A DNA stretch of 64,000 nucleotides, taken from positions 1,085,167 through 1,149,166 of the forward strand of contig CAJFCJ010000005.1 of NCBI GenBank assembly GCA_904063045.1, in the 5' to 3' direction. The DNA comes from Dimorphilus gyrociliatus. Taxonomy: Eukaryota > Annelida > Polychaeta > Dinophilidae. The position numbers and the translations under genes were made by a program. Numbering within the stretch: the first letter of the stretch is position 1; every line of letters starts with the position of its first letter. The notes under the pieces were generated by a model that saw nothing but the letters and a program-made list of their open reading frames with translations, had not been told where the DNA came from and ran no database searches. Of this stretch, positions 58,197 through 64,000 are shown in pieces.

Positions 58197-60766
58197 ATGG
58201 ATGAAATAGACGGTTATATAACCCCAGGAAGTTCACACGGAGGTAATGCTGAAAAATTTGGCAATGAAGTTAAGGAAAATGGGAATAATGACACTTTAAA
58301 CAATAATTCTGACGAATATGACGATGATATAGACGAAGAAGAAGAAATAGATGAAGATGAAGATGATTCGGATGAGGTAAAATTAATTATTGCTCCCTTC
58401 ATTTCACTTAAATTACTAAATTATCAATTAACAGGTAGTAGCTGTTCAAGATGGAATATTAAATGACGATTTCATGGAAAAGGCTCTAAACCATCTGGCA
58501 ACAACAGCGGAAGGAAGCGGTATAGCGTATTTACATGCAACTCTAACAGTACGTATTCACTGTTTATAAAAATAACTATAATTGATAATCCTTTGTAATA
58601 TATAGGCTTTAAATCTGGTTGATATCTCTATCATTAGTGAGTACAAGCATTTGCAAAAGATAGACGTTTCCTTTAATAAGTTGTTGAACGTTGAGTGCCT
58701 GTCTCAATTACCCCACCTAATTCACATTGATGTCTCTCACAACGAGTTAACATCCATAAGTCAACTCCAGAATATACGCCACCTACAGTATTTGAATGCA
58801 TCTTACAATAACATTTCATCCATGGAGGACTTTTCCCAAAACATTCTGTTGAACACGCTGATTATGGATTGTAAGTTATTATTATTTTTAATATATTCTG
58901 ATAAGAGCAAAATATGTGTGTTTACTCATCTATTCATTTATTTACTCCTCTATTAGATAATCAGATAAACGTTATCACTGGATTAGAAAACAATAAGCGA
59001 TTAAAATATTTCAGTGCAGCCCATAATTGTATTGAATATATTGAAGGAGTAGATTTTTTACCTATAAAGACTTTAATTCTAGTAAGTAAAATAACTTTAT
59101 TTCTCTGAAAGGTTGATAAAAGATTTATTAAGTTGAGTTTTTTAAACAGAACCATAATAATATATGCCAAATTACAAATTTGGATACATTATCTATGTTA
59201 ACGAGCCTAAATCTCTCTTCCAACAATTTGAGAAGTTTAAAGGGTTTGGACCACAATGAACTACTTACCATCCTAGAAGTGGACGATAATGAAATAATTG
59301 ATTTTAGCGAAATATCTCGGTTAAAACTCTTAAGAAACCTAAGATTCTTGACACTTAATAGGAATCCCCTTCTACAATTACCTGATTATCGCTTGGCAGT
59401 GATTTATCGCTTGCCTTTCCTTACAGAATTAGATAGGTCTAAGGTAACAATAAAAGAAAGAGTGGCCGCGGAAAATTGTCTAAATCCTCCAATAGGAGTA
59501 AGTTCAGCAAGGGAGCATGCAATGCATACTGTATATGCTGTCGCTCAACCGCAAAAATTATTGCACTCAACTTTGGTTAACTCGCAAACTCCTTACCCAA
59601 TGCTTGTACTCGTCGGACCACATGCGTCTGGTAAACACCAGCTTGCAATGCACCTGGTGGAAGAATTGAAGGATTATTTCAAGTTTGCATTGTCTCACAC
59701 CACTAGGAAGCCGAGAGACGATGAAACAAATGGCGTAGATTACCATTTCGTCAGTCTTGATGAATTTGAATCGTTAATTAAACAAGGTCGTTTGTTACAA
59801 ACGTATGAAGAAGATGATGCACTTTACGGCTTAACAATTGATGCAGTAGAAGATGTTGCAAAGGATGGTTTTGCTTGTGTTGCTCATATGGAGTTAGAAG
59901 GCGTTTTAACTTTGAAAAAGACGCATTTTGAAGCACGTCTACTTTTGACCATGCCTGCATCTCCCTTTGCTCATGAGAAAAGAATGCGCGATAGAGGAGG
60001 CTATTCAGATGAATCTATCGACCGCGTGCTAAAAAGGGCTCATTCCTACGCCGAATACAACAGAGAACATCCAGGTTTTTTCGATCTAGTTATTTGTGAT
60101 GATGAGCTTGCGGATGCCTATCGGCGTCTCCGAAGGGTAGTTCTAGACTACTTAGGAATAGGCGGAGAGGAGTCTCCATCGGAAACAGTTTCTGCTCTGC
60201 AACCAGGTTTCGATCGTGAGTATACTTGGGGTGAAACTCCTATGAGCAGAAATAGTATTGGTCATCTGGAGCGAGAATCTCGTCAGAGGAGACAGGACAT
60301 GGCTAAAGAAGCTGTTCACGGAGGAAAGCTACCACTTTATGACCGAATTGCTTCAGAAAGGGCTAAAACGGTACCACAATTAGCAACAGAACAGGCATCA
60401 GGATTAGGTGGAGACGATTTCGGGAAAGAAATTAGAGTTTACTCGGCTCCGGTTGACAATCTAGACGCTTTACCGCCAAATTCGCCCGATTCAAGTGAAT
60501 TAAGTAGTGAAGGAACTTCTTCTTTTGGAGATCTGAGTGAAGCTCGTCAATCAGACACCAGCAGTAGATCAGACGACAATATTGACCTAATAAATAATGA
60601 CGAAGATATAATCGAAAAGGTGGATAGACTGGATTTATATTCAGGGTCACATCACACTATGTCGGGTACTTTACCAGCTCCTCGACCTCCATCAGCTGGT
60701 CGACCTGGTTCAAATACGTATCCAGTGTTACCACCTATCTCATCTCCCCCTGTACCCTCTTTGTAA
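58197..60766 (+). CDS. LRGUK: Leucine-rich repeat and guanylate kinase domain protein
   Basis: Exons 58197-58376, 58435-58548, 58606-58870, 58957-59081 and 59150-60766 give 766 residues. LRGUK works in sperm-head shaping and axoneme assembly in mammals. An acidic N-terminus precedes about seven SDS22-type LRRs (LQKIDVSFNKLLNVECLSQL, LIHIDVSHNELTSISQLQNI, LTSLNLSSNNLRSLKGLD) with an LRR cap ending at YRLPFLTELD. A guanylate kinase domain follows: P-loop LVGPHASGKHQ, SHTTRKPRDDETNGVDYHFV, LLQTYEEDDALYGLT, then a lid region with RMRDRGGYSDESIDRVLKRA. The P-loop has His where Ser or Thr normally follows GK. A disordered Ser/Asp/Pro-rich tail of about 180 residues closes the protein. Confidence 0.94.
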
Positions 60767-61008
60767 GAATTGAAAAGTTGCGTATGGTCTTACAATATTA
60801 TTTATTCTGTTCTTGAAACGTGAATATGAAAAAAATAAATTACATAATAGACAACAAACAGTAAGCAAGTGATTTCGTGCAGATGGCGCTCTCCTTGCCC
60901 AAACTTTCAACCCTCACACGTCGAAAATCGTTCTTCCGTGTAGGCGAATAGCCCTAAGGGTATGGGTGTCCGATTACAGTACCCACTCGCTCTTTTTCTC
61001 TCTTCTGT

Positions 61009-62415
61009 TTAGCCAGTGGTTGAAAAGTCAGCGTCTACTTTCTGTTTGCCAAACTTTCTTAAGACGGCGTTACGTATTTCTTTGCTACCAATAGTATACA
61101 TAACGGGATCTAACCACGAATTGCTAAACGCCAGAAGTTTAGCAACACTCCAGTATTCTTTCGATACTGAAAGTCCAGGTACCAAAAGGAGTACAGCTAA
61201 TGGTATCCACGATATAATGAAATATACAAGCAACACTATAATAGTAGCCATACCCCTTATTACACGTTTTCTCTGAGAGGCAGAAACTTGTGCGCTTTGC
61301 TCTGCAAACACTTTATTACTTTGCTTTCGTGCTATTACTAAGATTCTTATATAAAGTCCGGATATGGCCGCAACACTGGGAACCAATATTACTATAGTTG
61401 AGGAGAACATAAAACCATCAGGATAGATAACAAGAGGTGTACAGTAATCAAACCAAGGGTATCTTGGTTCATTTTGTACAATCCAAATAACAGTTGGCAC
61501 AATGCCATACATTAACGGCAATAACCAGGCCAAAGTGCATGAGATTATAGCAAATCTTTTATTCACTATTTGGTTATATCGAAGAGGATACTGAATCGTT
61601 ATAAATTTTTCCGCGCCAATAATCTGTCGAACAAGTAATGAAATACATAAAAACTACTTATTTTCCATCATTTACCTCGATCCTACATCAAGAAGATATC
61701 GAAAGCCGATGAAAGCACTTTGTGCAAACACTCCTCTTCGTAATATATTTTTGTAAAAATCGTTTAATGACTAGCAATCGGCCAGATTTGTTTATTGTTT
61801 GTCAAAACTACAGATAAGATTTCTACTTTCGGGCTATTATACTTCCGAGTCGCGATTTTTATTTCTCCGAACTTTTTGTGTTATATTGAAAACAATGACA
61901 GATTTTTAGGATACACTTAATTACTACTATAAGTAACATGTCTATTTATAGTACGGATAAAAATAATAATAATAATTTTTAATTGATACTAATAGAATAA
62001 TATTAAATAAAATACTTACGACAAGATGAACTATTGGAACTGTAGGTAGGGCAATAATTCCTATGTAATTGGCCAAGCATATCCTGTAGTTATCATAAAG
62101 TATTAGCTGGTTTTCGGCCGAATATGCAGTTGGTATCGTAATACACCCAACTAACAAATCTCCGACTGACAAAGAAGCCGCTACTGCGAAAGTAACTTTA
62201 CGTAACCGACGCGTGAAACAGATAAGTGAAATGAAAAGGAGGTTATTAAGAATGATAAGACCAATCTGAGTCACCATAATACAATTTTCCCAGTGAGGTC
62301 TATTTGGAAAAGTAATTAACGGGAAAGCGTTAGCGTTGAAATTTCCCGAGGCGATTAATCGCTGTTGATAAGCGTAAGCTGCGGCGATTTTATCAAAGTC
62401 CAAGGCAAACGACAT
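61009..62415 (-). CDS. Orphan class A (rhodopsin-like) G protein-coupled receptor
   Basis: Two exons (minus), 62020-62415 and 61009-61623, give 336 residues. Seven spans are present. Class A landmarks: SVGDLLVG in TM2 (Asp2.50); CLANYIGII starting TM3; GAEKFITIQYPLRY at its end; WLLPLMYGIVP in TM4; FSSTIVILVPSVAAISGLYI in TM5; YFIISWIPLAV in TM6 (CWxP becomes SWIP); NSWLDPVMYTIGSKEIR in TM7. From Cys3.25 the residue at 3.50 is Lys, so DRY reads EKF. The loop between TM4 and TM5 keeps a Cys for the disulfide. It loosely recalls adenosine and amine receptors; ligand unknown. The true ATG is at 62415; the frame further upstream has no ATG. Confidence 0.88.
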
Positions 62416-62892
62416 GATCCTTTTGCATAAAAACCAATAGTGTCGAGACGACAAGCGAAAAGCGTTTATATACGCACGGAAATTATTAAGCGTTCAATGG
62501 AAAATAGATGCTAGAGAGTACGCGTTAATCGAAAGCTTATCGGCATCTAATTTCATTAGTACGCGTAATGAGCATGCTTTATCTCAAACTTTGCGAGTCC
62601 ACAGGGAGCGGTCGCTCGACCACGTGCGCAGTTAAGCGATCTTCTTTTGGTCTCTTACTTGATGACTTCACACCAGCTGCAAGCCGGATAAAGGAGGTAT
62701 ATAAAACTACAAGAGATAGAAATCAGGATAGGAGAAGGAGCAAAAGCACATCCTTAGTCTAGTTCGTTCTGCCTCAGCTAAATAGGCGATTGGCCGAAAC
62801 AAGCTCCGCCTTCGAAAAGTAGCCCCCCTCCCACCTCCCCCACCGTTCTCTCTCTAATCTCTTATACGGCGCCCTTTTCTTTATAGCCGGCC
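62416..62892 (+). promoter_or_regulatory. Divergent region with MRF promoter: E-boxes and TATA box
   Basis: Upstream of the MRF start codon are CACGTG (62621-62626), a muscle-type E-box CAGCTG (62674-62679) and TATATAAAA (62698-62706). A TATA box at this place predicts transcription start near 62730. The CAGCTG site 20 bp upstream suggests auto- or cross-regulation by bHLH factors. The receptor promoter must lie in the left part. Confidence 0.55.
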
Positions 62893-63354
62893 ATGACCGA
62901 CCTTCGAAGTTGCAGATTCGATTCTTCAAGCTCCGCCGCGTATGACGGACGACAGCAAATGTGCAATAATTCATCTGCCACTTGGCGTCGTGATACTGTT
63001 GAATCAGTAGTAAAAGAGGAGCGATCAACTAAATCTGAGGGCTCCGGAGGGGGTAGCGGACACGTTCTGGCTCCCGCTGGCATGCACGGGCCTAGAAGTT
63101 GTCTCCTCTGGGCTTGTAAAGCGTGTAAAAGGCAAACTGTAACTGTGGATAGGAGGAAAGCAGCAACAATGCGGGAAAGAAGAAGATTACGAAAAGTAAA
63201 TGAAGCCTTTGAAGTACTGAAAAGGAGAACTTGCCCAAATCCGAACCAGCGTTTACCAAAAGTTGAAATTTTGCGAAATGCTATCGAGTATATAGAATCT
63301 CTGGAAGATCTTTTACAGGGTGCAGGAGGTACTCGGATAGAAGATGGATATTCG
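62893..63354 (+). CDS. MRF: Myogenic regulatory factor (MyoD family), first coding exon
   Basis: 154 residues from the ATG at 62893 to a consensus donor (GGTGAGT) at 63355. The Cys/His-rich stretch before the basic region ([20 protein letters not shown]) and the bHLH ([40 protein letters not shown]) are near-diagnostic for MyoD/Myf5/MRF4 proteins. They bind CANNTG and commit cells to muscle. The myogenic Ala-Thr pair in the basic region is present. A first exon ending shortly after the bHLH is the family norm. The second exon was not securely found in the remaining 650 bp; the nearest acceptor (63446) would end the protein two codons later. Confidence 0.95.
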
Positions 63355-64000
63355 GTGAGTTTTATATTTTTTGGTTCATTTTCTCAATTTTCCCTTTCGC
63401 TCGTCTAAATCGATAATAATTGCTACAAACTCTAATCTATTATCAGTCTGACTGATCTCTTCAAGATGTTTTGCCCTCTTCCCGAATAAAATCATTTAGG
63501 CGAATGAGAGATAAACTACATTAGCCCTTAAGAGGAAAATTTTAAGAGCCTGGGCTATAGATTCAGTAGCGAAGGACTACAACTATAAACAATTATATAT
63601 AACACATTTACAAAAGATTTTTAGCGGTCTCTTTGATGTAGACGGCCATACAAATCCCAGGCTAAGTGAAACATTCTCATCTCGTGCAAACAAACAGCAC
63701 CAGATGCGGCCATGTAGGCTTAATTGCCGACCCGATTTATAAATGTATAAGTTATTTGGATGTTCAGTTAAATGTTTTGTATATGGAAGAAGTTGGAAAA
63801 TTTTATTTCCTCGACTGTCAAAATATACGAAGCAGATAAATCTAGCCGAACGATAAATATACTTGTAGATTTAATCGAGTAAGAAAGTAAAAGGAGGAAC
63901 CATGTCTATATTGCGCAATTAAGGAAATTTACGTAATAAACACCAAGTAATGTTTAATTAGAAACAGAGAGTATTCTCTTTCAAAATATACAAGTTATTT
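63355..64000 (+). other. MRF intron or 3-prime region
   Basis: No exon with MyoD-family similarity seen. Acceptors at 63446 and near 63765 open short frames without recognisable content. The gene probably continues beyond the window. Confidence 0.4.

Overview
This is nuclear DNA of a small-genome animal. Genes are split by introns of mostly 45-100 bp with GT-AG borders, the non-coding DNA is AT-rich with many (TA)n and (CT)n runs, and the gene set is metazoan: a MyoD-family bHLH factor, a Cys-loop receptor, a tetraspanin, a rhodopsin-like GPCR and a two-homeodomain Defective proventriculus (Dve) protein. Compact gene spacing suggests a miniature invertebrate, perhaps an annelid such as Dimorphilus; that assignment is inference only. 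All exon joins were made by hand from splice sites, reading phase and remembered family sequences. No database search was run.

Layout. 1-10.7 kb: last eight recognised exons of a mitochondrial calcium-uptake EF-hand gene (MICU3-like), with long repeat-rich introns. 11.3-16.0 kb: a two-finger C2H2 gene and MPV17 (divergent), EEF1A (minus, TATA box and pyrimidine-rich start), and MRPS14. 16.9-23.7 kb: nocturnin and TM9SF1, both minus. 24.1-36.8 kb: the dve locus. It has a large intron unusually rich in TAATCC/GGATTA sites, a COMPASS/ULD module, a CUT-like exon plus a two-homeodomain exon, and 1.7 kb further on a second CUT-like plus homeodomain cassette whose splice phase fits the same upstream exons. 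37.4-40.2 kb: DNTTIP1 (MiDAC deacetylase complex) with a long N-terminal extension.

41.2-48.9 kb is a pseudouridine catabolism locus: a PsuG-type glycosidase and a PfkB-type kinase on the plus strand. A TMEM45-like gene lies inside a PsuG intron, and a tetraspanin gene lies between the two enzyme parts; both are on the minus strand. 49.2-60.8 kb: a cation-type Cys-loop receptor subunit, OCIAD1, a divergent coiled-coil/propeller protein, a BTB-BACK protein, CPT1 and LRGUK. 61.0-64.0 kb: an orphan class A GPCR divergent from the first exon of a myogenic regulatory factor.

Many neighbours share short divergent promoters (ZNF/MPV17, receptor/OCIAD1, CPT1/LRGUK) or close convergent ends. The mitochondrial genes (MICU3, MPV17, MRPS14, OCIAD1, CPT1) are scattered rather than in an operon. 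No transposon, rRNA, tRNA or CRISPR array was recognised. The most interesting parts are the dve locus (alternative 3-prime homeodomain cassettes, homeodomain-site clusters, paired intronic hairpins) and the split pseudouridine locus with its nested genes.
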